This document shows, piece after piece, positions 24,401-36,400 of a stretch of 62,000 bases of DNA; position 1 is the first letter of the stretch, and each line of letters opens with the position of its first letter. The translations under genes and the position numbers were made by a program. The stretch spans positions 120,216 through 182,215 of the forward strand of contig NMRA01000154.1 of assembly GCA_002633005.1 (NCBI GenBank), written 5' to 3'. The notes beneath the pieces were generated by a model that saw nothing but the letters and a program-made list of their open reading frames with translations, was not told the DNA's origin and made no database searches. Source of the DNA: Phoronis australis. Taxonomy: Eukaryota > Phoronida > Phoronidae.

Positions 24401-27400
24401 CATCTATAAGATAACTTTTCTCTTAGTCTTTGGAGTCTCGCATTTTCTATTGGCCAGATTTGTATAGAAGTTGGTTAATTAAGGAAATGTGCTTGTGTGC
24501 ACCATGCTTCTCTGCTGGAAATTCAAAATAATTATTAGTAGAATACCAAACCTGTTGTGACCTCATGCGTGTGTATTATCAGGTCAAAACAGGGTACTGT
24601 ACATCAGGACTATCATGTTAAACCTAGTCTTGCCATAATTTCAGTTACAAGTGGGGATCATGTTTTATGTAGGCCATCTCATGTCTCTCCAGCCTCATAT
24701 ATTTATATCCTGGTTCAGACACTTAGCTGTACTCAAGTACCTAATGTGATTGACACTTTAAGTTTGCTTTTTAGCCTCTGCAGAACATAGACTGTGTATT
24801 GGATTTGATTGTTTATAGATCAGTGACCAACATGAAACAGTTTGAATCAACTGGTTGTCAATTGAGTTGTGTTTGGGTTGCAAGCCAGTTTTGAAAGTAT
24901 TTCACTGTAAATCAAATGTACCTTAGTGATTCAGGTTATGATTTCTGATTGCAATTTGCTCTTTACAAAGCCAACAGTGCTTGTGCCTTACATGTTACCG
25001 TATGTACTGACATGTGGAGCTTAATTTTGGAGAAGCTAAGTCACCTCAATTTTTTCCTCAGGTGTCCGTAAAATTAGTTGGTAATAATACTGTTCTATTG
25101 AGAACATGGAATTGTCAACCCTCGAGGAATGTGTGAAAAAAATAATGCTGTATTTTTCTTTTCCATTGTGTCATCCAAAACATTTCTATAAACCCATCAT
25201 TTATGTAGCAATGTGTGATTTGTTCAGAATGACTTCTATCATTTTCAGTTTTGTGACTCATTTTCATCACCTATTTTCAAGTCTTTTTGGGTTGAAAACA
25301 TAAATTTCCTTAAAGTGTGTGGTTCAATTGACACAAAACTTTACACATGTATTTTGTGGCCAAGGGAACCTTGTCTGAGACATTCGCTTTTCATCACTGT
25401 AGAGATGTCGACTGCCAAAAATGAAGTCTGGATATTGTTTATAATCATGGCATTTTGATGGTTGATATTTATGCTGTTTGAGATATTAAAAATCTGAGAT
25501 TGATTTCCTGGGTATTGACAGATTGAGTGTAAGTTTCATATATAAATACAACCACTTTTTAGGATTTTTTTTAATTTCATATTCAGAACAAAGAATTAGA
25601 AATTTCGGGAACAAATGGCGTTCGTGCGATAATAAGGCAGCTACTTTGTAAGCCATTATTTAAGATTTTATAATTAGAGACTATTCTGAAAATATTTGAA
25701 TGAAAATGGACAGTTAAGTTTTGTAATGAAAAATGCTCTCGTGTTTTTACTTGCAGGCTTTTGGCAATGCTAAAACTGTGCACAATAACAATTCTAGTCG
25801 GTTTGGCAAGTTTATCCAAGTCAACTACAAAGAAAATGGAATGGTTCATGGGTAAGGATCACCAGTTGTGTGTGTGTTGTAACCATGCGTAGCACTGTTC
25901 TGTGCAACTGTACATGGGTAAGGATCACCAGTTGTGTGTGTGTTGTAATCGTGTGTAGCACAGGACTCAAAAACACGGGAACGGACGCATGAACACGACT
26001 CACGGACCGGCAAACACCGTCCACTGACTCACAAACGCGGGAACGGACTCACAAAACACGATCCACGCACCCAAATACACGGGACACGGACTCATATTCA
26101 CGAGGAAACACGGTTAACGGACCGCCAAACACGATCCACGCCGATAAAGCATGCCATAAACACGGGACACGGACTCATCGCCTTCCTAGGTCAGCCTCAA
26201 GATGGCGTTAATCTGCTTAGCGATCAGCGCTCTCTTGAGGCTTGTGTACGAGGATGCTTCCCAAGTCGCTAGTCTCACTGTCAAAATTAAGATTTGATGT
26301 TACAAACAGGTTTGGAAAGTCAATAAATTGCAGAACGAATAATTAGTTTCAATAATGTTTATTGTTTCTAAATCAAAACAATTACATCACAGTACAGACA
26401 AAAATAACATCAAAAATATATTTAATCTCGCACCCATTACACAGCTGTCAACGCTGAAGTTGACATTTTGTCCGTTGACCGTGTTTGGCGGTCCGTTAAC
26501 CGTGTTTCCTCGTGAATATGAGTCCGTGTCCCGTGTATTTGGGTGCGTGGATCGTGTTTTGTGAGTCCGTTCCCGTGTTTGTGAGTCAGTGGACGGTGTT
26601 TGCCGGTCCGTGAGTCGTGTTCATGCGTCCGTTCCCGTGTTTTTGAGTCCGTTGACCGTGTAGTTTAGGTACCTTGGCACTGTTCTTTGCAACTGTACAT
26701 GGTTAAGGATTACAAGTTGTGTGTGTTGTTGTGTGTAGCACTGTTCTGTAAAACTGTACATTACCATAGTTCGCACTAACCTGAAACTAGGTCATTCAGT
26801 TTTGAAATATAGGTCAGTTAGTTACTGTGGTGCTGGAGGGAGAGTAATGGTCCCAGTGCCAACTAGTGATTCATTTTTTGAGTTCATTTTTCTACCAGAA
26901 GAACTGAAATGTTGCGTGATTAAAAAGATGGATTTTCATTGTGTATAGTATTCAGAAAGCTAGTCAAAGCTCATGAGGCAGTGACAGGAAAACAGCAGAT
27001 GTCCGTGTTTGTGTGTTGGAAATGAATGTTTTGCATTACATTGGTGGGACATTAGGAATAACAAGTATGGCAATATCATTGATCGATAAATTTCACAAAA
27101 TGCTTCCCATTAAACTTACTATCAACCCCGAAATCTACTTTTGATGTATACCACTTGAAGGAAAACGTGTTGTTTTTCACTAGATGCCTCATTTACTTGA
27201 TATAAAACACACGACTGCCCTTGTTCTGTTATTGGTTTTGCAATTTTCTTGCTTCAGATCAGTAATTACTTCGGCTTTCTATTTCAGGGCAATCGTTGAA
27301 AAATATCTATTGGAAAAGTCAAGAATAGTTTCGCAGGCTTCCAATGAAAGGTTTGTCGTTGCTTAAAATTTTGTATCCTGTTTTTGGTGAGGTTATTCAC

Positions 27401-30400
27401 ATTTTGTAAAGTGTTGGTATTTTCTTGGAAGTCTCAATGTGGTGCAAAATGGTAACTTATAGCAGACGGTCATTTGAGATACATAAGGCACTACATAAGT
27501 TGTAATTATCGTGCTTGTATTTCATGGTGTTCTTAAGTGTCGCTGTTAGTCCAGAAAACATAGCTGGTTCTCATACGCACCGGACTCATTTTGAAACCTG
27601 CACCTCACAAAAGCACCCGTTTGTTCTTTTTCCTAAAAGTGCACAAAATTACAGTATTTTTTTTAATTGTGCGTCCTGTCGACTTGACCGTGTTGTTACG
27701 ATACGGATCACTAGCAAGTCTTTGTTTGTATTCTTAAGTGCTTAACCCATTCAAACGTGGTTCATCTTATTATGAAGTTGGACATTTTTGGACGTCCAAA
27801 AGCAGGCTCAGGTTCTTTGCTAGGAATTTGCCGCTTCTCAAAAAAGTAAATCTCTTGTTATGCACCCACGTATTTATATGTGGGTGCATATTGCCGTCAT
27901 CTCTGTCTGGGCGTCCGGCGTCCGCGGATGTATCTTCTAAACACCATGCAGGATCTTATTGAAATTTGGCAGGTGTGTTCCTATGGGGTTGACGACAGAG
28001 GGCGACGAGTTTCGGACCAACCCGAATACCGCTGTGCCCCCTGGTGGCAGTTTTAGTTTTTTACGTTTGCCTCTGTATCTTGAAAGGTCCTCAACCGATT
28101 TTCATGAAATTTGACACATAGGCATCTATTAGTGAGGTGACGCTATCCTTTGGTTTTCAGATGGATTCGAGGTATTTTGTGCCACGTAGTGGCCATTTTT
28201 ACTGTTTTCGAGTCTGTCTTTTGGCATCCATCCCTCCATCAACCAAACCGCTCAAAAGATGATTGCGAAAATTGTCATGTATGTTCTTACTATGAAGTGG
28301 ATGGCTGACGATGGTTTTACGATGACTACTGTGGCGCCTCCTAGTGGCAATTTTTTTTTTGCGCCTATGGCTGTATTCCCTAAACCGTTTGCAGGATCTT
28401 CACTAAATTTAGTAAGTGCATTTATATGATGTTAATAACGCAGGATGACGACCATCAGACAGATCTGACTACTGGTGTGCCACCTAGTGGCAATTTTATT
28501 TTTTTACGTTTATCTCTATCTTCAAAGGTCCTCAATGTATTTTCATAAAATTTGGCATACAGGCATTTGTTAATGAGGTGATGCCATCTCTCCATTTTCA
28601 GATGGATTCGACCTAGTTTGCCCCACCTAGTGGCCACTTTTACTTTTTCGAGTATGTTTTTGACGTCCACTCGTCTATCAACCAAACCGCTTTAACGATA
28701 ATTTTGAAAATTGGCATGTATGTTTCTACTATGAAGTGGATGGCTGACGATGATTTTCTGACGAGTTTGATTACTGTGGCGCCTCCTAGTGGCAGTTTTG
28801 TTTTTTGCGGTCATCGCTATATCCCCTAAACCATATGCAGGATCTTTACTTAATTTAGTAAGTGTATTTATATGATGTTGACAACAAACGACGACGACTT
28901 TCGGACAGATCTAATTTTTGGTGTGCCCCTTAGTGGCAATTTTAGTTTTTTACGTTTACCAGTCTGTATCTTCAAAGGTCCTCAACAGATTTTCATAAAA
29001 TTTTGAATATAAGCATGTATTGGTGAGATGACGCTATCATACTGTTTTTGGATGGAATCGATGTATTTTGCGCAACTAGGTGGCCATTTTTGCTGTTTTC
29101 CAATCTTGTTTTTGGCGTCCACCTCCCGATCAACCAAATCATTCTGGGGATGGTTTTGAAAATTGGCCTATATGTTTTCAGTGTGACGAAGACGTTTGAT
29201 GATGGCGACTGACTACTGTGGCGCCTCCTAGTGGTAGTTTTGTTCTGTTTTTCGCCCATAACTGTATCTCCAAAACCCACAGCAGTATCTTTATTAAATT
29301 TAGTAAGTGAATTTATGTGAAGATAACAGACGATGATTGTCAGGCAGATCGAACGGACACTGTGCCCAGAAGTGGCAATTTCATTTTGTTCAATTTTCCT
29401 TCGTTTCTCTGAAGTTCCTTGACTTATTTTATGAAATATGGCACGATCCCGTTTTTGGATGGAGTGTATGTTTTTGCGCCATATAGTGGCCATTTTTATG
29501 ATTCAAATAAATAACCCTATTTGCGATGCATTCATGGGCGCATTTCAATGCTCTTGTTTCAGTAAATATACACTTTATATTCACTAGTTAAATAGTTATT
29601 TCAAGAAGAAGACAACATTTTAATGTTAGTACATGCAATCTTAAGTGGAGGAGGCAGTGTGGCCTTGTGAGACAAGCGTACACTTCCTTTACTCAAGGTC
29701 GTGGGTTCGAGTCCCACTGGGACACACCGCTAGACCTTTGAGTCATGTATCTTGCTCCTCAGCTCGGTTTTAACTATATATTAATAAAGCATAAAAGTAG
29801 CTTCAGGTGATCAGTGCAGTGGGCCCACCAAAGCGGCCTGCGCACGTCTGGTACAACGTGAACCAGACCGCCTGCAATTATTCTTTCTATATATAACCTT
29901 AGTTGTCTAACAGTCGTTGATTCTACCACAATGTCATGATTCATGCTCTGTTGTGCAGAAACTACCATGTGTTCTACTACTTACTGGCTGGGGCCTCTGA
30001 GAAAGAGAAGGAAAGTCTACAGCTGTCCACGGCAGAGGATTACTACTACTTGAACAGGGTGAGTGAACTTTGGTCTCCTTGGTAACATTATGTAATGCAT
30101 TGTGGCACAAGGCTCGCTAAAAAGTGTCTGGTCTTGGCAAGGTGGATGCAGTAAAACTGATCTACTTGAGGGTTGAGATGTGCTAAGTCATTCGACCCTG
30201 AGTGTCACATAAATAGCACAATTTCCTTGTTAGTGTTGGGGATTGTCTGGGTGGCTTTGAAGTCGCTTGGATATCGAAGGAGCTATCACCAATATAAAGT
30301 CCGATGAGAGCTGTTTTGGAAACAAATGTTGCTATTTCATTCTGGCAAGGGACAAAAGTGTGTGAAACGTGTCAAAATGTTGTTATTTTCACAACTTTGA

Positions 30401-33400
30401 TCGTTTTAAAGTGGAACTTGCATGCTAATTCCTTATCTCTGTGCTTACTTGGTCAAATTAGTTAGAAACGCAACATATAGCGACGATGTGAATATCAAGT
30501 AGGTTGAAAATTGCCAAATGTCTTTAAGAACGAGTTCTGTGTTGCAATGATTCACGGTAAATTACTCAATTGTGCTTAGTAAGAATAGTGACGCAGTGTT
30601 GGGAAATAACACTGCCTGATGCGGGCTATATGAGCCCCCAAGGTACTGCATTAGTGCAAAGGTCACCTATTTGCAGAATATTTTGTTTTCACATTACAAG
30701 TTGTCAGTTAATACAACTGCACTTTGTTTAGCATAGATGATGTTTAAATAGCATTGTTGTTTAATTCCTGCTACACATTAATATAGTTAGAAGCATGCAA
30801 ATACATCTTTAATAGCCGTTAACACATTTCAAGTTTACTTGTCCATGGTGGCATCACTGCACTTGGTAAGGCTTCGCTTGTTTAGGAAACAATAAGGCAC
30901 ACGTTTGGGTTTTTGTTTAGTCAAAACTTGCAACAAAAATAAACATTTAGAAAATTCTGCGTCCTTCTGAGCAAGGTTTGTACTGTGCAGTTGACGTAAA
31001 GCAACACGTTCTGGGGCCGGGATCTATTCTTCTTTTTGGAAAATAGTGTCCGTCATTTACTGTTCTCCTTTGATACAAACTCAAGATAATTATCTATTTC
31101 ACTGTACTTGAGTGTATTATGGATTATGCTAATCTCTGTGTAGTCCAAAATTGCTCTTGTTGACCCCTGGATTTGAGCCACAAACTCGAATAGAAGTTTG
31201 AGATTTTGAGTAAGAATTCGAAATTCCGAAAAACTTGGCCTCATAATCATCCCACTGTTCTACTGATAACTGAACATGAAAAATTTTCAACAGATTGAAC
31301 AAGATTGTGTGCTTAAGCAGCATTCATCTTGATCGTTGCAATACAAAACGTATTCCATAAACTTGGCAGAAATGGTTTCTTGCTATTGGGGCTATGAAAG
31401 AGTCGTGATATTGCGGCCAAAGAAGCCCCCACGCAGCTCTTTTGGAAAAATTGATGACGCTTTTTCGGAGACTGGTATCTGAAGACAAATAACTCTTACT
31501 TATACATTTCTGCCAAGGTTCTGGCAGAATGATCCGAAATAAAATGTTTAAAATTGTCTTATGTTGTAGAAATAAATTATGTTGATTTCACTTTTCAGAA
31601 TGGTTGCTTTAAGCTGGAAGAGTGTGATGATAATTATGAATTTGCTCGGCTCAAACAGTCTATGGAGATGGTTGGATTCTCACCCGAGGTCCAGCGCAGG
31701 TAACTGGCTCTGACCATCAGCTGATCTAAGTGTTCCAGTCCAGGTGACTGGCACTGACCATCAGCTGATCTAAGTGTTCCAGTGCAAGTGACTGGCACTG
31801 ACCATCAGCTGATTTAAGTGTTCCAGTGCAGGTGACTGGCACTGACCATCAGCTGATCTAAGTGTTCCAGTCCAGGTAACTTGCTCTGACCATCAGCTGA
31901 TCTTAGTGTTCCAGCATAGGTAACTGGCTCTGACCATCAGCTGATTTAAGTGGTCCAGTGCAACTAAATGGCTCTGACCAGCAGCTGATCTATACGGTCC
32001 AGTGCAAGTAACTGACTCTCACCATCAGCTGATCTAAGTGGTCCAGTGCAGGTAACTGGCACTGACCATCGGCTGCTCCAAAAGTACAGTGACCCTCACT
32101 TCTCACTGTTGTCTCGTGTGATTTTTTTTGACTGTTACTCAATATGTCCCGGTCGGTCTCATGAACTATCAGTAAAGCCAGGTGTCCACTGTTTTCCTCT
32201 GACTTGTATGTATTCAGTACATAGTCAGGTCGTAGTCAGTTACTCCACACTTTGTATATTGCCCATAGACAACAGTTTGTCATAGGCATCGTTTCTATCA
32301 TTGTCAAGTTATATCTATATTTTTCCGAAAAAAGTCATCTGCCTTTCTCATGCAGAAGTCTCAGCTGATGCCCAAATCATTAAAATAATTTTTTAAATTA
32401 AGTTCAATTTCATTGAGCTTCAACAAAGCTATGGTTATTTAACGAATGACAAGCTGGCGTCACTCAACATCTCCTGATATCATCAAACATGTGTTTCCTT
32501 GTGCATGTATAATCTCAAAGAGAAAGCCCCAGATTAAACTTATTGACTGTTTGTTGTTAATTACTGGAACAACTTCCCTCGTCATTTTCAGGCTCTTCTC
32601 TGTTCTGTCAGCTGTTCTCCATCTTGGAAATGTCGAATTTAAATTGAAACCCAACTTCCAGCATGGCGAGGCTGTGAGTATAGTCAACAGTCAACAGTTG
32701 GTCGTCATCTCAAATCTTTTAAAGGTAAGTAGATTTCTAAAATGAGTATTGTACTTGTGTCGTTTTATTTTTCGGTAATATCTGCAGGGTTGACTTAAGA
32801 AAAACGTCCACCGAACCTAGTGTGTATTATGTGGATGTGTTGAAAGATGTCTACACAATAGTTAGTCATCCAACTTTACAGTCACTGAGAATGTTCTTAT
32901 ATTTTTGGTCCCTGGTATTAAGTATTCATATTAAATGAAATTTTCTCACTTACTGCCAGGGTTGCTATCTGGTTCTGATGAAACAGTGAGGAGAATCAGG
33001 TTGCGATTAAATACTTCATTGTCGAACCAAATAGTGATTCAAAGTTTTTATACTAGCATTTCTTGCCGGAGACCCACAGTAGGTGTATTTCTAAGATATG
33101 GTTGAGTATTCCAGTTAAAGTGTATGTGTTTTCTAAGATATGGTTAACTATTTGGTCAAAGTGTGTGTGTTTTCTTAGATATGGTTGACTATTAAGGTCA
33201 AAGTGTGTATTTTCTAAGATATGGTTGCCTATAAGGTTAAAGTGTGTGTATTTTCTAATAGTTGACTATTAAGGTCAAGTGTGTGTATTTTCTAAGATAT
33301 GGTTGCCTATAAGGTTAAAGTGTGTGTATTTTCTAATAGTTGACTATTAAGGTCAAAGTGTGTGTATTTTCTAAGATATGGTTGACTATTCAGGTCAAAG

Positions 33401-36400
33401 AAGAGACTTTACTAGAAGCTCTTACAAAAAAGAAAACTGTTGCGGGTGGTGAGACGGTTGTCATTCCCTACAGACTGGAAGATGCCATGGCAACACGCGA
33501 TGCTATGGCAAAGTGTCTCTACGGGGCACTGTTTGATTGGATAGTGCTGCAGGTCAACCACGCCCTCCTTGCTAAGCGGGAGAACAACGAGCACAAAGGT
33601 AACTCCATCGGAGTCCTGGACATCTTCGGCTTTGAGGACTTTGACCGGAACAGCTTTGAGCAGTTCTGCATCAACTATGCCAACGAACATCTACAGTACT
33701 ACTTCAACCAGCACATCTTTAAGTTTGAGCAGGTACCGTGGGTGTTTTTGTTACTGCCATTTCGTAAAATGACTTGTCATGTTTCTATTTTCTGGCTCCT
33801 ACTTGTTGTGTGCGTTCCCTATTTATCTTTTTTGTTCACTGAGATTAGAAATCAGGGTCAGATTTGCAAAAGTTCCCAAAATGTTAGCTTTGAAAAATGA
33901 ATACCAGGATTGCTCTTGTTGTTCAGTATGTCACCTGTTAGGTGTATGACATGTAAAACTTCTAAAATATTTGTGTAAAATGGTTGTGTGATAGAAATTA
34001 CATTGCATTGTTATATTTGCTCGGTCTTATTTATTCCTCTTTTCTTATTCTGACAGGAAGAGTATCAAAAGGAGGGTATACAGTGGAAGAACATTGAGTT
34101 CATTGACAACACCGTGTGTCTGGATCTGTTTGCCAAGAAACCACACGGACTGTTCTACCTCATTGATGAAGAGTGCAAGTAAGAGGGACCCTCGGTCACT
34201 ACAAATAGCATGTCAAATAACTTGTTCGTTTTTGCTGCAATTAAGCCATAGCATCAGAGTGTCAGAATTATTGTTGTTTCGTCATACTGGTGTTAATTGT
34301 ACAGAACTGGTGTTCATTCGTGTGCATGTTGTGTTTGTGGAACGTTGTAAAACAATGACAGTAACAGAACTATAAAAACGCGCATCTTTTCTAAAAAAGC
34401 ACGTGGTCCGTGGACGTAGATATCACATGATTGAATAACGAAAATCGTATGTCTGTTCATAACAATCATCAGTTTCGCAGCTCCCATTTCAATTTCCCTC
34501 GTGCGACCACACTCTTCTTTAGAAGCAGATGCTGATTTACATAATTATAATGTATCATCAGTTTCTCATCGCTCATTTCAGTTTCCCTGGTGCAACTAGT
34601 GAGACCCTCCTACAGAAGATGAAGCAGACGCACCATTCCAACACATACTACGAGGTGCCACAGTTACGTGAGAGCGCCTTTATCGTCGTCCACTATGCCG
34701 GCAAGGTCAAGTACCACATTGTCGACTTCCGCGAAAAGAACTCTGACTTGATGCGGCCGGACATTGTTGCTCTGCTTAAAAACAGCAACTTGTCGTTTGT
34801 GCGCGAGTTGGTCGGTGAGTAGGGATGGATTAGATATTCTGAACGTGTAGTCTTGTTTCCTTATGTGGTGCTGTATGCGTTTGTAGACCTTAAGCCAGTA
34901 TTGTGACTGACTGACTGTCAGGTACTTCATCAGAAATGTCTTCTAGTTCTAGGTCCTGTAATTAGGTTGTTGAAATATCACTTAAAGCTGCATCTCGCCC
35001 GGTTTACCAGACGAAAAAACACAAATGGAGCTGGACCTTGTACTCTTTTAATTAAATATGCCTCAAAGTTCCCCTTACCATGATAGCTCTTATTTTTTTT
35101 TCTGTAAATTACCGTGAAAATACAAAACTCAACTGGTCAAGAAGCACTTTGAAAATTCAAAGATTCTATTGGGATTAGCCAACCCTGAAATTCAAAAATG
35201 GTGTGCAGGGACTAGATCAGTCACGTGGCTTGTTGGTTCTTTAATTTAGAGCTAGAAATATGGTTAAGGTGACAATGGAACAGAGAAATTCAACTTGACT
35301 TACTGACTGCTCTTCACTGGTTCACCGTTGTGAGATTTAAACAGCTGCAGCTGTACTTACACAATGTCAATTGGTCGGACAAGGTCATCAACTGTGAGAC
35401 ATAGCAAACAAACGTTTTTAAGTGTGGTCTGCGCGCTACCTCTTGGCCACATTATGTGACCTAATGAATCCTGTAAGTTTGAAAAGATTTCTGCCCTGAC
35501 CGGGACTCGAACCCGGGACCTTCTGCATGGTTAGCAGAAGGTTCCGAGTTCAAGTCTAGATCAGGGCAGAAATCTTTGCAGACTTATGCTCATTCGGACA
35601 CATGACGTGGCCAACAGGTGGCGTGCAGACCAGACTTAAAAAATGTTTGTGAGCTATATTTTCACGCTGGATCAAGATTTACATGTTTATGTCGTGAGAC
35701 ATAGCAGTGAACAGAATACAAATTTTCCTGCCTGTGTTAAAAGTTGCAGAGAGAGGTGGTTACCTTGGGACGTAGCGCTTGTTCAAGGTGCAAAGATCTT
35801 CGCGTTACTGAGAACGAACTCTTACTATTATGTTGACACTGTTTGATTGTGTTTACTTGCATTCTCTACCATCTTTAAGTTTCTTGGTTTCTGTTGCCAC
35901 ATGTTTTGATTGCTTATGTAGCTATTTTTAATTTTTATTTCTGTTTCCAATTCCTGTCTGTTTACTCAGAGGACATAAAATTTGGGTCCTACTTTTACTA
36001 CTAGTTATCATGCTAACTGTCTAGTTGGCTTCGTGACTTCATTTGATACTTAGTATTATGTCAGCTAACTGTCTTAGTTTTTGATTGCAGCTTGTAGAAT
36101 TCTTATCGTAACACTTCTTGTAGAAGCGAATACTTTCACTTATATCGTGTTTGAACCCGGCTTCTATTAGAGCCTGGCTTCTACTAGAAACAGTTCCAGT
36201 AAACATTTGCCAATTTCAATCCATTCAAACTCCCAGGGTTCGTTTAAGTCCAGGTAGAAGAGGCTAGCTTGTTCTAGAGACCTCCGGTTTCCATAGAAAC
36301 ATCACCGTAATGGTACTTTAATGGTTAGAACAACTCGATGGCTATGCTGTGTTTCTCGACACTGAGTTTCCGTTTCACTCATTTCATCTCACGGTTATGG

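Larger units (their letters stand above)
19400..25756 (+). other. Intron 2
   Basis: A 6.4-kb intron between P-loop and switch I exons. It holds a reverse-transcriptase relic (19600-19680), a 192-bp tandem duplication (20117-20500), a tRNA-derived SINE with a nested inverted-repeat MITE (20660-21075) and a 16-bp tandem array (21841-21935). The rest, about 22.0-25.75 kb, shows only short non-homologous frames and no gene I can support. Confidence 0.85.
27927..29505 (+). repeat. Satellite with higher-order structure: A-B-C monomers of about 150 bp, period about 443 bp
   Basis: Eleven monomer cores resembling (C)CTAGTGGC recur about every 145-158 bp, near 28041, 28188, 28341, 28483, 28627, 28785, 28930, 29076, 29227, 29370 and 29484. 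Monomers three apart resemble each other much more than neighbours. A types carry TTTTTACGTTT and AAAGGTCCTCAA, B types carry TTTTCGAGT and CAACCAAACCGC, C types carry GGCGCCTCCTAGTGG and CAGGATCTT. The trimer period is 440-449 bp over about 3.6 trimers, starting with a partial C unit. Several cores read on the minus strand fit the CTCF consensus. Confidence 0.85.
27351..29958 (+). other. Intron 4
   Basis: A 2.6-kb intron. It holds a three-monomer higher-order satellite (27927-29505) and the second SINE copy (29649-29882), which ends 76 bp before the next exon. The stretch 27351-27926 is unique sequence without coding signal. Confidence 0.85.

Noticed and set aside
28993-29493. Minus-strand open frame of 166 codons
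   Set aside because: It lies wholly inside the 150-bp-monomer satellite, has no recognisable domain and is a by-product of repeat composition.
35485-35560. tRNA gene
   Set aside because: The T-arm is perfect on the minus strand, but the anticodon loop lacks U33 and the sequence is half of a SINE-like palindrome.
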